The notes under the pieces: model-generated
The model's input: the letters and a program-made list of their open reading frames with translations, nothing else
Database searches by the model: none
What the model was told of the DNA's origin: nothing
Assembly: GCF_021390675.1 (NCBI RefSeq)
Contig: NZ_JAJEJV010000003.1
Location: 271,688-335,687, forward strand
Length of the DNA stretch: 64,000 nt
Origin: Dyella sp. 2HG41-7
GTDB lineage: Bacteria > Pseudomonadota > Gammaproteobacteria > Xanthomonadales > Rhodanobacteraceae
Direction: 5' to 3'
Made by a program: the position numbers and the translations under genes
Shown: positions 43,924 to 52,697 of the stretch, in pieces
Layout: each line of letters opens with the position of its first letter
How positions within the stretch are numbered: the stretch's first letter is position 1

Positions 43924-46578
43924 ATGACTCTCGTCCACGAACCCTCCGTCACCCCGATCCGTCTGCACGATTACCGACGACCCGCCTGGTCGGTGGACAC
44001 CATCGAGATGGAAGTGGACCTGGGTATCGACACGACGGACGTATCGTCGCGCCTGACGCTTCGGCGCGATCCAGAGCAATCCGCGCCGCTGCGCCTCGAT
44101 GGCGAAGGCCTGGAACTGCTGGCGATTTCGCTCGACGGGCAGCCGCTCGACACCCAACGCTATCGCTACGCGAACGGCGTGCTTGAGGTGGATGGCGTTC
44201 GCGACGGTAGCGTGCTGGCAACACGCGTGCGCATACAACCCGCCGCCAACACCACGTTGGAAGGCTTGTATCTATCCGGTCCGCGCGAAACCGGTTTTCT
44301 GTTGACGCAGTGTGAAGCGGAAGGTTTTCGCCACATCACGTTTTTCCCCGACCGTCCGGATGTGCTGACGCGCTTCACCGTGACGCTGCGCGCGGACAAG
44401 CAACGCTTTCCCGTACTGCTGGCCGGCGGCAATCCGGCCGGCGCGGGCGAGTTGGCGGACGGCCGTCATTGGGCGCGCTTTGTCGATCCGCATCCCAAGC
44501 CTTGCTATCTGTTCGCCTTGGTCGCGGGTCGCCTGGAAAACATTCAACGCGACTACGTCACGGCCGACGGCCGCACGGTGAAGCTGGTGATTTGGTCCGA
44601 AGCCAACGTTATCGATCACTGCCACTACGCGCTCGATGCGGTGGAGCGCTCGATGCGCTGGGACGAGCAGACATACGGGCGCCAGTACGATTTGGATGTG
44701 TTTCACGTCGTCGCCACGCACGATTTCAATATGGGCGCGATGGAAAACAAAGGCCTCAATATTTTCAATGCGAAATACCTGCTCGCCGATCCGGACAGCA
44801 GCACCGACGACGAATATCGCGCGGTCGAAGCGGTGGTCGCGCACGAGTATTTCCACAATTGGACAGGCAATCGCGTCACGTGCCGCGACTGGTTTCAGCT
44901 CTCTCTGAAAGAGGGCCTCACCGTGTTTCGCGAGCAGCAGTTTTCGGCGGATATGAATTCGCCTTCGCTCAAGCGCATTGAAGATGTCGCCCTGCTGCGT
45001 CGCGCGCAGTTTCCGGAAGATGCCGGCCCGCTCGCGCATCCCGTGCGTCCAGCGGAATATCGCGAGATCAATAATTTCTACACGGCCACGGTTTACGAAA
45101 AGGGTTCGGAGCTGGTGCGCATGGTGGCTGGCCGACTCGGACCGAATGGATTCCGACGCGGCATGGATCTGTATTTCCAGCGGCATGACGGACAGGCCGC
45201 GACGATTGAAGATTTTCTCGCGGCGCTCGGCGATGCAAATCGCATCGATTTGAAACCGTATCTCGCCTGGTACGCACAATCCGGCACGCCGCGTCTCCAC
45301 GCCAAAGGCGAATACGATGCGTCGCGTCGCGAATACGCACTGACGCTTTCGCAACAAACGCGCCCGACACTTGGTCAGCCGGAAAAGGTACCGCTGCCGA
45401 TTCCGGTGAAATTGTCGCTCTTCGATCAGAGCGGGCAGTTGCTGCCGCTCCATCTTGAGGGCGCCCAACGTGCGGACGGTACCGAACACGTGGTCGTGCT
45501 CGACAAGGCATCGCAGCGTTTCGTATTCAAAGATGTTGAGTCCGCGCCGGTACCTTCCCTGTTGCGCGGATTTTCCGCGCCAGTGGTGTTGGAATGCGAT
45601 TATTCGCCTGCCGAATTAGCGCTGCTGCTCACACACGATCCGGATGGATTCAACCGCTGGGAAGCGGGCCAGCAATTGGCCATGCTGGCGTTCGATACGC
45701 TGCATAACGGCAACGACTCCACCGCGTGCCACGCGTGGTGCGACGCGCTGACGGCGTTATTCGACAATCCCGATATCGACGATGCGTTACTGGCGGATTT
45801 GCTGACGCCGCCCGGCGAAATCGAATTCGCCGATCGTCAAAGCGAAGTAGATCCGGCAAAAATTCACGCGCAACGCCAGACGTTACAGCAGCGACTCGCA
45901 TCGCGCATCGGCGTGGATGCCTTGGTCGCGCGCTACCGCGCGCTGGCGGCCGACACCCCGCAACAAGAGCTGGACGCAACAAGTCAGGCGAAGCGGCGCC
46001 TCAAACGCCGCGTGCTGGAACTGCTTGCCTTAGTGAGCGTGGAGCAAGCGTTTGAGTTGGCGGCGAAGCAATACGACACCGCATCCACGATGACCGATCG
46101 TCTCGCCGCGCTCGGCGTGCTCGTGCGCGAACGCGCGCCGCAGGCGGTTGCCGCATTGGCGCATTTCCGCCAGCACTACGCCGACAATCCGCTGGCCTTG
46201 GACAAGTGGTTCACGGTGCAAGCGCAGGTGCCTGGCGATGCGGCCATCACGGTTGTCAGAAACTTGGAGAGCGATCCGGCGTTCACGCTGAAGAATCCCA
46301 ATCGTGCGCGTTCGCTGCTCGGCGCATTCGCCAGCACCAATCCCAGCGGCTTTCATCGCGAAGATGGCGACGGATATCGCTTGCTTGCCGAACGTCTCGC
46401 GCAACTGGATGCGATCAATCCGCAAATCTCCGCGCGATTGGCGACGGCGTTCAATGGATGGCAACGGTTGGAGCCGGTACGTCGCGACGCTGCGCGACTT
46501 GCGCTTGAACACTTGGTGCAACGCGAAGGTTTGTCGCCCAATCTCAGCGAGATCGTGGGCAACGTATTGCAGCATTGA
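43924..46578 (+). CDS. pepN: aminopeptidase N (M1 family)
   Basis: An 884-residue M1 aminopeptidase with E. coli PepN-like size and no signal peptide. GAMENKGLN begins at 271, HEYFH at 307-311 gives the zinc ligands and catalytic Glu, and KEGLTVFREQQF at about 329 carries the third ligand Glu330. The C-terminal alpha-helical superdomain fills the last ~400 residues. ATG 43924 is chosen; the frame also opens at TTG 43897. It acts as the major cytosolic aminopeptidase in relatives. No Shine-Dalgarno sequence is obvious. Confidence 0.96.
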   Translation: MTLVHEPSVTPIRLHDYRRPAWSVDTIEMEVDLGIDTTDVSSRLTLRRDPEQSAPLRLDGEGLELLAISLDGQPLDTQRYRYANGVLEVDGVRDGSVLATRVRIQPAANTTLEGLYLSGPRETGFLLTQCEAEGFRHITFFPDRPDVLTRFTVTLRADKQRFPVLLAGGNPAGAGELADGRHWARFVDPHPKPCYLFALVAGRLENIQRDYVTADGRTVKLVIWSEANVIDHCHYALDAVERSMRWDEQTYGRQYDLDVFHVVATHDFNMGAMENKGLNIFNAKYLLADPDSSTDDEYRAVEAVVAHEYFHNWTGNRVTCRDWFQLSLKEGLTVFREQQFSADMNSPSLKRIEDVALLRRAQFPEDAGPLAHPVRPAEYREINNFYTATVYEKGSELVRMVAGRLGPNGFRRGMDLYFQRHDGQAATIEDFLAALGDANRIDLKPYLAWYAQSGTPRLHAKGEYDASRREYALTLSQQTRPTLGQPEKVPLPIPVKLSLFDQSGQLLPLHLEGAQRADGTEHVVVLDKASQRFVFKDVESAPVPSLLRGFSAPVVLECDYSPAELALLLTHDPDGFNRWEAGQQLAMLAFDTLHNGNDSTACHAWCDALTALFDNPDIDDALLADLLTPPGEIEFADRQSEVDPAKIHAQRQTLQQRLASRIGVDALVARYRALAADTPQQELDATSQAKRRLKRRVLELLALVSVEQAFELAAKQYDTASTMTDRLAALGVLVRERAPQAVAALAHFRQHYADNPLALDKWFTVQAQVPGDAAITVVRNLESDPAFTLKNPNRARSLLGAFASTNPSGFHREDGDGYRLLAERLAQLDAINPQISARLATAFNGWQRLEPVRRDAARLALEHLVQREGLSPNLSEIVGNVLQH

Positions 46579-46624
46579 AGCGCAAGCTTATCCCGCGACG
46601 CGTTATTGCGAACCCCTAAGACAC

Positions 46625-46648
46625 AACGGCGACCCGAAGGTCGCCGTT
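46625..46648. terminator. bidirectional terminator-like hairpin after pepN
   Basis: A perfect 10-bp stem, AACGGCGACC with GGTCGCCGTT, has loop CGAA on the plus strand, which reads TTCG (a UUCG tetraloop) on the minus strand. It lies between convergent pepN and the small 46675-46860 gene. No strong T-run follows on either strand. Confidence 0.6.
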
Positions 46649-46674
46649 GCGGGGCGGTATTTTGAGTGTCCCGT

Positions 46675-46860
46675 TTAGGCGGGAAGATGATCCAGTTCGC
46701 TGAGCAAATGACTCATGCGCGTTTCGAGGCGCGGGCGAAGCTGTTGCTGCTGAGTCGGCTCGCGCTCGACGAGATGATCCATCGCCATTTCGAGGCGACC
46801 GATTTCCACCATCAGATCGTGCCGCAAGTACACCGGTGCGAATTCGTTGCTGCTGTCCAT
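46675..46860 (-). CDS. small acidic helical protein of unknown function
   Basis: A 61-residue protein I do not recognise. Most of it is predicted helix: VYLRHDLMVEIGRLEMAMD, then EREPTQQQQL as a polar hinge, then RMSHLLSELDHL, which suggests a short helical hairpin. ATG 46860 has GGGGA seven bases upstream. About 55 bp upstream lies a CRP-like site, so it may answer to a CRP-family regulator. No membrane segment or signal peptide is visible. Confidence 0.6.
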   Translation of the reverse strand: MDSSNEFAPVYLRHDLMVEIGRLEMAMDHLVEREPTQQQQLRPRLETRMSHLLSELDHLPA

Positions 46861-46914
46861 GACATATCCCCATCTATGGCTTGCAGTAATTGACGAGCAA
46901 TAGCCGTGCCAGCA

Positions 46915-46952
46915 CGTGATGTAGATCACATATGGACTTTGGACTACATCAC
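46915..46952. promoter_or_regulatory. CRP/Clp-like site overlapping a 9-bp dyad
   Basis: CGTGA-TGTAGA-TCACA (46915-46930) differs from TGTGA-N6-TCACA at one base. The half GTGATGTAG (46916-46924) is also inverted exactly as CTACATCAC at 46944-46952. The site lies 55 bp upstream of the small protein start at 46860 (minus strand). Confidence 0.55.
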
Positions 46953-47070
46953 CCTGTGACCTTTTCTGTCAGCAGTTGCCGTGAATCGACAAAAATTTGC
47001 ATTTCAGTCACTCCATGTTCACGGATACAGGGCGATGATCACTCCACGCCACACGGGGGGTGCGGTCTTC

Positions 47071-47117
47071 ATTGCCGTACTGCCTCTATGAGCGACCAGT
47101 TTCTGGCGCCCGGCAAT
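47071..47117 (+). repeat. alternative stem ATTGCCG/CGGCAAT
   Basis: ATTGCCG (47071-47077) can pair with CGGCAAT (47111-47117). The second arm shares four bases with the left arm of the long 12-bp stem at 47103-47163, so the two structures exclude each other. Confidence 0.45.
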
Positions 47118-47147
47118 ACGGTCATCCTGGATTCCCCCTGTTCCTGA
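47088..47147 (+). CDS. 19-residue small ORF inside a structured region
   Basis: ATG 47088 opens MSDQFLAPGNTVILDSPCS, ending in TGA. Its codons 6-9 lie in the left arm of a 12-bp stem, and the stop lies just before the right arm. I see no good Shine-Dalgarno sequence. It may be a leader peptide, a small protein or chance. Confidence 0.3.
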   Translation: MSDQFLAPGNTVILDSPCS

Positions 47148-47163
47148 GACCGCCGGGCGCCAG
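47103..47163. repeat. 12-bp perfect inverted repeat
   Basis: CTGGCGCCCGGC (47103-47114) and GCCGGGCGCCAG (47152-47163) form a perfect stem enclosing 37 bases with a C-rich CCCCC stretch. A second small stem, GATCTC/GAGATC, follows directly. Confidence 0.65.
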
Positions 47164-47191
47164 ATCTCTCTTTTGAGATCGCAGAAAAACC

Positions 47192-47215
47192 GACGGCGCC
47201 CCTAGGGGCGCCGTC
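47192..47215 (-). terminator. 24-bp palindrome with minus-strand T-run
   Basis: GACGGCGCCCCT and AGGGGCGCCGTC are exact inverses. On the minus strand the stem is followed by GG and then TTTTT, an intrinsic-terminator layout; on the plus strand no T-run follows. No minus-strand gene upstream (47216-47411) is recognised. Confidence 0.55.
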
Positions 47216-47344
47216 CTGCTTCCGATCCCGGTACGCAATAGGACCCCTGTCGTCCCATCTCAGCGCGCTTGTGCGCAGCGTCTGCCCGTGAAAGTGCGGT
47301 GATAATGAAGCAGGAAGCGTGCCAGCTTCCCGCAAGCTCTGTTC

Positions 47345-47375
47345 GGTAATGCTCGAGAAAACCGGACGCATTACC
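47345..47375. repeat. 8-bp inverted repeat upstream of mnmG
   Basis: GGTAATGC (47345-47352) and GCATTACC (47368-47375) form a perfect stem 37 bases before the mnmG start. It could be a leader RNA hairpin or operator. Confidence 0.45.
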
Positions 47376-47411
47376 ATAAGCGGCTGTCCACCCTAGATTT
47401 GCCTGGGTCCC

Positions 47412-49289
47412 ATGCTCCATCCGACTTCCTACGACGTCATCGTGATCGGCGGCGGCCACGCCGGCACCGAGGCCGCCCTCGCCTCGGCGCGTTGCGGCGC
47501 GCGCACGCTGCTGCTCAGCCATAACATCGAGACGATCGGCCAGATGAGCTGCAACCCGGCTATCGGCGGCATTGGCAAGGGTCACCTGGTGAAGGAAATC
47601 GACGCGCTGGGCGGCGCGATGGCCCAGGCGGCCGACCGCGCCGGTATCCAGTGGCGCACGCTGAATGCGTCTAAGGGGCCCGCCGTACGCGCGACCCGCT
47701 GCCAGGCGGATCGCGCCCTCTACAAGGCAGCCATTCGCCGGACCGTGGAAACCCAGCCGAACCTGGACCTGTTCCAGCAGGCGGTGGACGACCTGATCAT
47801 CGAGGAGGGTCGCGTGGTCGGCGTGGTCACGCAAATGGGCTTGGCGTTCCGCGCCCGCTCGATCGTGCTGACCGCCGGCACCTTTCTGGCCGGCAAGATC
47901 CATATCGGCCCCGCCCAATACGCGGGCGGCCGCGCGGGCGATCCGCCCGCCAGCACGCTGGCGCAACGGCTGCGCGAACTCCCGGTGGCCGCCGACCGCC
48001 TCAAAACCGGTACGCCGCCGCGCATCGACCTGCGCAGCATCGATTTCAGCCATCTGGAAGAGCAACCCGGCGACGATCCGGCTCCGGTGTTTTCCTACCT
48101 CGGCTCGCGCGACGACCATCCGCGCCAGGTGAGCTGTTGGATCACGCACACCAGCGAGCGAGCGCACGAGATCATCCGCGGCGCGCTGGATCGCTCGCCG
48201 CTGTACACCGGCCAGATCGAAGGCGTGGGTCCGCGCTACTGCCCGTCCATCGAAGACAAGGTGGTGCGATTCGCGGAAAAGCTATCGCATCAGATTTTCA
48301 TCGAACCGGAAGGCCTCGATAGTTTCGAGATCTATCCCAACGGCATTTCCACCTCGCTACCGTTCGATGTGCAGTTGGAACTGGTGCACTCGATCAAGGG
48401 CTTCGAGAACGCGCACATTACGCGACCCGGCTACGCGATCGAGTACGACTATTTCGATCCACGCGGTTTGCATCCGTGGCTGGAAACCAAAACGATTCCC
48501 GGACTGTATTTCGCAGGACAGATCAACGGCACCACCGGTTACGAAGAAGCGGCGGCGCAAGGCTTGATCGCGGGACTCAACGCGGCGCTCGCCGTGCAAG
48601 GCAGAGCGCCGTGGTATCCGCGGCGCGACGAAGCGTATATCGGCGTGTTGATCGACGACCTCACCAGCAACGGCACGATCGAGCCGTATCGCATGTTCAC
48701 CTCGCGCGCCGAATATCGTCTGCATCTGCGCGAAGACAACGCGGATCTGCGACTCACCGAAACCGGTCATGCGTTGGGCGTCGTGCCGCAGATACGCTTC
48801 GACGCGCTACGCGCCAAGCGCGACGCGGTGGAGCGAGAGATTCAGCGCCTCGGTGCGTTGTGGGCCGCGCCGAGCAACGCGCTCGGCGCCGCGATTCAGC
48901 GCCAACTTGGCATTGCGGTAAGCCGCGAGACCAACGCGCTGGATCTGCTGCGTCGCCCCGAAGTCGGTTACGCCGCGTTGGCGCGCGTGCCCGAATTGGG
49001 GCCGGTGGTGGATCGCGAAGACGTCGCCGCGCAAGTCGAAGTACAAACCAAGTACGCCGGCTATCTGGAGCGCCAACGCGAAGAAATCGAACGCCAACGT
49101 CGGCATGAAAACACTAGCATTCCGACCAGCTTCGATTACGACAAAGTGCGTGGCCTGTCTGCCGAAGTGCTGTTGAAACTCAAGCGCAGCTTGCCCGCCA
49201 CGATCGGACAAGCCGCGCGCATCAGCGGCGTCACACCTGCGGCGATTTCGTTGCTGCTGGTTCACCTGAAACGACGCGATGCAGCCTGA
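47412..49289 (+). CDS. mnmG: tRNA uridine-5-carboxymethylaminomethyl(34) synthesis enzyme MnmG
   Basis: A 625-residue FAD enzyme that, with MnmE, modifies uridine 34 of tRNAs. [19 protein letters not shown] near 11-29 is the FAD-binding motif. [15 protein letters not shown] near 272 and [25 protein letters not shown] near 372 are GidA signatures, and the C-terminal helical MnmE-binding domain ends with [18 protein letters not shown]. The length fits. No rsmG, soj or spo0J neighbours follow; an RDD protein gene does. Confidence 0.97.
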   Translation: MLHPTSYDVIVIGGGHAGTEAALASARCGARTLLLSHNIETIGQMSCNPAIGGIGKGHLVKEIDALGGAMAQAADRAGIQWRTLNASKGPAVRATRCQADRALYKAAIRRTVETQPNLDLFQQAVDDLIIEEGRVVGVVTQMGLAFRARSIVLTAGTFLAGKIHIGPAQYAGGRAGDPPASTLAQRLRELPVAADRLKTGTPPRIDLRSIDFSHLEEQPGDDPAPVFSYLGSRDDHPRQVSCWITHTSERAHEIIRGALDRSPLYTGQIEGVGPRYCPSIEDKVVRFAEKLSHQIFIEPEGLDSFEIYPNGISTSLPFDVQLELVHSIKGFENAHITRPGYAIEYDYFDPRGLHPWLETKTIPGLYFAGQINGTTGYEEAAAQGLIAGLNAALAVQGRAPWYPRRDEAYIGVLIDDLTSNGTIEPYRMFTSRAEYRLHLREDNADLRLTETGHALGVVPQIRFDALRAKRDAVEREIQRLGALWAAPSNALGAAIQRQLGIAVSRETNALDLLRRPEVGYAALARVPELGPVVDREDVAAQVEVQTKYAGYLERQREEIERQRRHENTSIPTSFDYDKVRGLSAEVLLKLKRSLPATIGQAARISGVTPAAISLLLVHLKRRDAA

Positions 49290-49365
49290 CTAAGGACGCT
49301 ACGCTCGGCCCAATCCCGCACAGGCGCATGGCATCATGCGCCTTATGTTTATCGAGGAACACGCG

Positions 49366-50121
49366 ATGGAAGTCTGGATCGGTCGACAAGGCGAACGCCA
49401 CGGCCCGTATCAGGAACAACAGATCAAAGACTGGCTGCGCAGCGGGCAATTGAGCACCGATGATCTCGGCTGGTACGACGGCCTGGCGGACTGGCAGCCC
49501 TTGTCGGTGCTGTTTCCCCAAGACAAACCGGCGCCGGCAGCCAGCCCCTATGGACCGCCACCGCTGCAACCGCGCGAACAAGTGACCCATGTCGACTACG
49601 CCGGTTTCTGGCAACGCTTCGGCGCATGGGTAATCGATTTGATCATCTTGATGATTCCTTCGATGATCGTGATGTACGCATTCGGTGGCTTCGAGGCGTA
49701 CAAGCATTTGCTCGAGCGCGTGCAGGGCGGCGCCGATATGACCGCCGCGCTGCGCGACTACGCCACCGCGACCGAAGCGCCCAATGTCGCGTCGCTCGTC
49801 ATCACCTATCTCTATTACACGTTTTTTGAAGCCTCCAGGTGGCAGGCCACGCCGGGCAAGCTGGCGCTGCGTTTGCGCGTCACCGATCTTCACGGCGCGC
49901 GCATCACGTTGATGCGCTCGGCGGCGCGCAACGTCGTGCGATTGACCGCGCAGATCTTCGGATTGATCCCCGTAATCTGCTACATCGCCATCGCGTGGAC
50001 GCAACATAAGCAAGGCTTGCACGACCTGTGGGCCGGCACGTTTGTGATCAACGGCGCCGCGAAAGAGCAGCCACCGCAACGACAGCCGCCAGGCGATCAT
50101 CGCGGCAGCTTCAACGCTTAA
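49366..50121 (+). CDS. GYF_2-RDD membrane protein
   Basis: A 251-residue protein with an N-terminal GYF_2-type domain (about 1-50: MEVWIGRQGERHGPY, then DDLGWYDGLADWQPL), a Pro-rich linker (55-75), and an RDD membrane domain: YAGFWQRFGAWVIDLIILMI opens the first segment with the Arg-Asp pair, and TPGKLALRLRVTD is the family motif. ATG 49366 has GAGGAA six bases upstream. A strong terminator follows. The function is unknown; GYF_2 often mediates protein contacts. Confidence 0.9.
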   Translation: MEVWIGRQGERHGPYQEQQIKDWLRSGQLSTDDLGWYDGLADWQPLSVLFPQDKPAPAASPYGPPPLQPREQVTHVDYAGFWQRFGAWVIDLIILMIPSMIVMYAFGGFEAYKHLLERVQGGADMTAALRDYATATEAPNVASLVITYLYYTFFEASRWQATPGKLALRLRVTDLHGARITLMRSAARNVVRLTAQIFGLIPVICYIAIAWTQHKQGLHDLWAGTFVINGAAKEQPPQRQPPGDHRGSFNA

Positions 50122-50123
50122 AG

Positions 50124-50152
50124 AAAAGCGCCGGTCATCCGGCGCTTTTTTT
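50124..50152 (+). terminator. intrinsic terminator after the GYF-RDD gene
   Basis: AGCGCCGG and CCGGCGCT form an 8-bp stem with loop TCAT, preceded by A-rich sequence and followed by seven T. It is three bases after the stop codon. Confidence 0.9.
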
Positions 50153-50284
50153 GTTTTGCCCGATCGCTGGCACGCATGCGCATGCATGACAAGACTGCCC
50201 GCTGCGGCAGGCCTTGCTATGATTCCCAATTCGATTCAGATCAACGGCCTTTCGCGGCCGGAATATTGAGGAATTAGTCAGTCC

Positions 50285-52609
50285 ATGCTCAGCATCGAAC
50301 AACGCATCGCCCAGGACATCGCCGCCAAAGCCGAACAGGTACGCGCGGCCGTGGAATTGCTGGATGGCGGCGCCACCGTGCCGTTTATCGCGCGCTACCG
50401 CAAGGAGGTCACCGGCGGCCTCGATGACACGCAATTGCGCACGCTCGAAGAACGCCTGCGCTATCTGCGCGAACTGGAAGAGCGCCGCGCGGCGATCCTG
50501 TCGAGCATCGATGAACAAGGCAAGCTGACCGATGCGCTGAAGCAAGACATCCTCGACGCCGACACGAAGGCCCGCCTGGAAGATCTTTACCTGCCCTATA
50601 AGCCGAAGCGCCGCACCAAGGCGCAGATTGCGCGCGAAGCAGGGCTGGAACCGTTGGCGACAGGTTTGCGCGAAGATCCCACGCAGTCGCCGGATACTTT
50701 CGCCGCTTCGTTTGTCGATGCAGAAAAAGGCGTGCCCGATGTTCGCGCCGCGCTCGACGGCGCACGCGCGATCCTGATGGAAGTGATCGCCGAAGACGCC
50801 CAACTGGTGGGCGAACTGCGCGATTGGCTGTGGGATAAGGGCCAGATTCGCGCCAAGGTCGTCGAAGGCAAAGAGAGCGAAGGCGCGAAGTTCCGCGATT
50901 ATTTCGATCATATGGAAGCCATCGGCAAAATTCCTTCGCATCGCTTGCTTGCATTGATGCGCGCGCGAAATGAAGGCGTGCTCGAATTGGAGTTGGCGCC
51001 CGCCGCTGAAGCCGAGCAAGGACATATCGAAGGCGAAGGCCGTGTCGCCGTGCACGCCGGCATCGTCGATCGCGGACGTGCGGCGGATGCATGGTTGCGC
51101 GAAACCGTGCGCATGACATGGCGCGTGAAATTGCATCTGCATCTCACGCTGGATTTATTCGGCCGCGTGCGCGACACCGCGGAAGACGAAGCCATCCGCG
51201 TGTTCGGCGACAATCTCAAGGATCTTTTGCTTGCCGCGCCCGCGGGCGCGAAAACGGTGATGGGCCTGGACCCGGGCATTCGCACGGGCGTGAAGGTGGC
51301 GATCGTGGACGCCACCGGCAAAGTGCTCGCGACCGATACGGTGTATCCGCACGAACCGCGCAATCAATGGGATCAGTCGCTTGCGCGGCTTGCGGTGTTG
51401 AGCAAATTGCACGGCGTCAACCTGATCGCCATTGGCAACGGCACCGCATCGCGCGAAACCGACAAGCTGGCCGGTGAACTGATTAAAAAGCACGCGGATT
51501 TGAAGCTTTCCAAGATCGTGGTGAGCGAAGCAGGCGCATCGGTGTATTCGGCCTCGGAAACCGCGGCAAAGGAATTTCCCGATCTCGACGTGAGCCTGCG
51601 CGGCGCGGTTTCGATTGCGCGCCGCTTGCAAGATCCGCTCGCGGAGTTGGTGAAAATCGAACCCAAAGCCATCGGTGTCGGCCAATATCAGCACGATGTG
51701 AATCAGGTGAAGTTGGCGCGCGCGTTGGATGCGAAAGTAGAAGACTGCGTGAATGCCGTCGGCGTCGATGTGAACACCGCTTCTGCTGCACTGCTATCGC
51801 GCGTCGCGGGTCTCACGCCGAGTGTCGCCGAGAATGTGGTGAAGCATCGCGACGCCAACGGTCCGTTCGCCAATCGCAAAGCGCTGTTGAAAGTGCCGCG
51901 ACTGGGCGATAAGGCGTTCGAACAATGCGCGGGCTTTTTGCGCGTACCGCACGGCGACAATCCGCTCGATGCGAGCGCCGTACATCCGGAAGCGTATCCG
52001 GTGGTGGAACGCATCATTGCGCAATGCGGACGCGAAGTGAAAAGCGTCGTCGGCGATATCACGTTTCTACGTGCGTTGAAGCCCGAGCAATACACCGATG
52101 AACGTTTCGGTGTGCCGACCGTGCGCGACATTCTCAAGGAACTGGAAAAACCCGGCCGCGATCCGCGCCCGGAATTCGTGGCGCCGAGTTTTGCCGAAGG
52201 CGTGGAAGATCTGAAAGATCTCAAGCCGGGCATGATTCTCGAAGGCCGCGTGACTAACGTCGCCGCATTCGGCGCGTTCGTGGATATCGGCGTGCATCAG
52301 GATGGTCTGGTGCACGTGTCGGCGCTCTCGCACACCTTCGTCAAAGATCCGCGCGATGCCGTGAAGGCGGGCGATATCGTGAAGGTGAAAGTGATGGAGG
52401 TGGATATACCGCGTCAACGCATCGGTCTGTCGATGCGCCTGGACGATGAGCCCGGACAAGCTCGCAGCGGCCGTCCGGCCGGTGCCAGCGACAACCGCGG
52501 ACCGCGCGACAATCGAGGCCCACGCCCAGGCGCCTCCTCGCCGAAGCCGGCCGCCGCTCCGGCCAACAGCGCCTTTGCGGACGCTTTTTCGAAAGCCCTA
52601 AAACGTTAA
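50285..52609 (+). CDS. tex: Tex family RNA-binding transcription accessory protein
   Basis: A 774-residue Tex protein. The N-terminal helical region opens [37 protein letters not shown] near 328 marks the YqgF/RNase H-like domain, [22 protein letters not shown] marks the helix-hairpin-helix region near 498, and [28 protein letters not shown] near 650 is the S1 RNA-binding domain. The Arg/Gly/Pro-rich end is low complexity. Tex binds nucleic acid and affects transcription in relatives. GAGGAA lies 11 bases upstream. Confidence 0.96.
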   Translation: MLSIEQRIAQDIAAKAEQVRAAVELLDGGATVPFIARYRKEVTGGLDDTQLRTLEERLRYLRELEERRAAILSSIDEQGKLTDALKQDILDADTKARLEDLYLPYKPKRRTKAQIAREAGLEPLATGLREDPTQSPDTFAASFVDAEKGVPDVRAALDGARAILMEVIAEDAQLVGELRDWLWDKGQIRAKVVEGKESEGAKFRDYFDHMEAIGKIPSHRLLALMRARNEGVLELELAPAAEAEQGHIEGEGRVAVHAGIVDRGRAADAWLRETVRMTWRVKLHLHLTLDLFGRVRDTAEDEAIRVFGDNLKDLLLAAPAGAKTVMGLDPGIRTGVKVAIVDATGKVLATDTVYPHEPRNQWDQSLARLAVLSKLHGVNLIAIGNGTASRETDKLAGELIKKHADLKLSKIVVSEAGASVYSASETAAKEFPDLDVSLRGAVSIARRLQDPLAELVKIEPKAIGVGQYQHDVNQVKLARALDAKVEDCVNAVGVDVNTASAALLSRVAGLTPSVAENVVKHRDANGPFANRKALLKVPRLGDKAFEQCAGFLRVPHGDNPLDASAVHPEAYPVVERIIAQCGREVKSVVGDITFLRALKPEQYTDERFGVPTVRDILKELEKPGRDPRPEFVAPSFAEGVEDLKDLKPGMILEGRVTNVAAFGAFVDIGVHQDGLVHVSALSHTFVKDPRDAVKAGDIVKVKVMEVDIPRQRIGLSMRLDDEPGQARSGRPAGASDNRGPRDNRGPRPGASSPKPAAAPANSAFADAFSKALKR

Positions 52610-52617
52610 GCGCGCCA

Positions 52618-52648
52618 CATACGGCGGCGCAGCATGCGCTACCGTATG
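52618..52648. terminator. stem-loop after tex
   Basis: CATACGG (52618-52624) and CCGTATG (52642-52648), with inner GCGC/GCGC, fold around a 5-base loop. It lies nine bases after the tex stop, with no T-run, so its strength is uncertain. Confidence 0.5.
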
Positions 52649-52697
52649 GCATGCATTACCGTAACGCCTCTATAACAAACAACGCAGGAGCACCCAC

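Larger units (their letters stand above)
46861..47411. other. divergent intergenic region with structured elements before mnmG
   Basis: No ordinary gene fits here. The region holds a CRP-like site, a 9-bp dyad, a 19-codon ORF framed by long inverted repeats, a 24-bp palindrome and an 8-bp hairpin near mnmG, each listed separately. Confidence 0.7.

Noticed and set aside
47202..48167. 321-codon minus-strand frame covering the mnmG leader
   Set aside because: It is mostly antisense to mnmG codons and has no domain. The possible minus-strand RNA noted there rests on the terminator shape, not on this frame.
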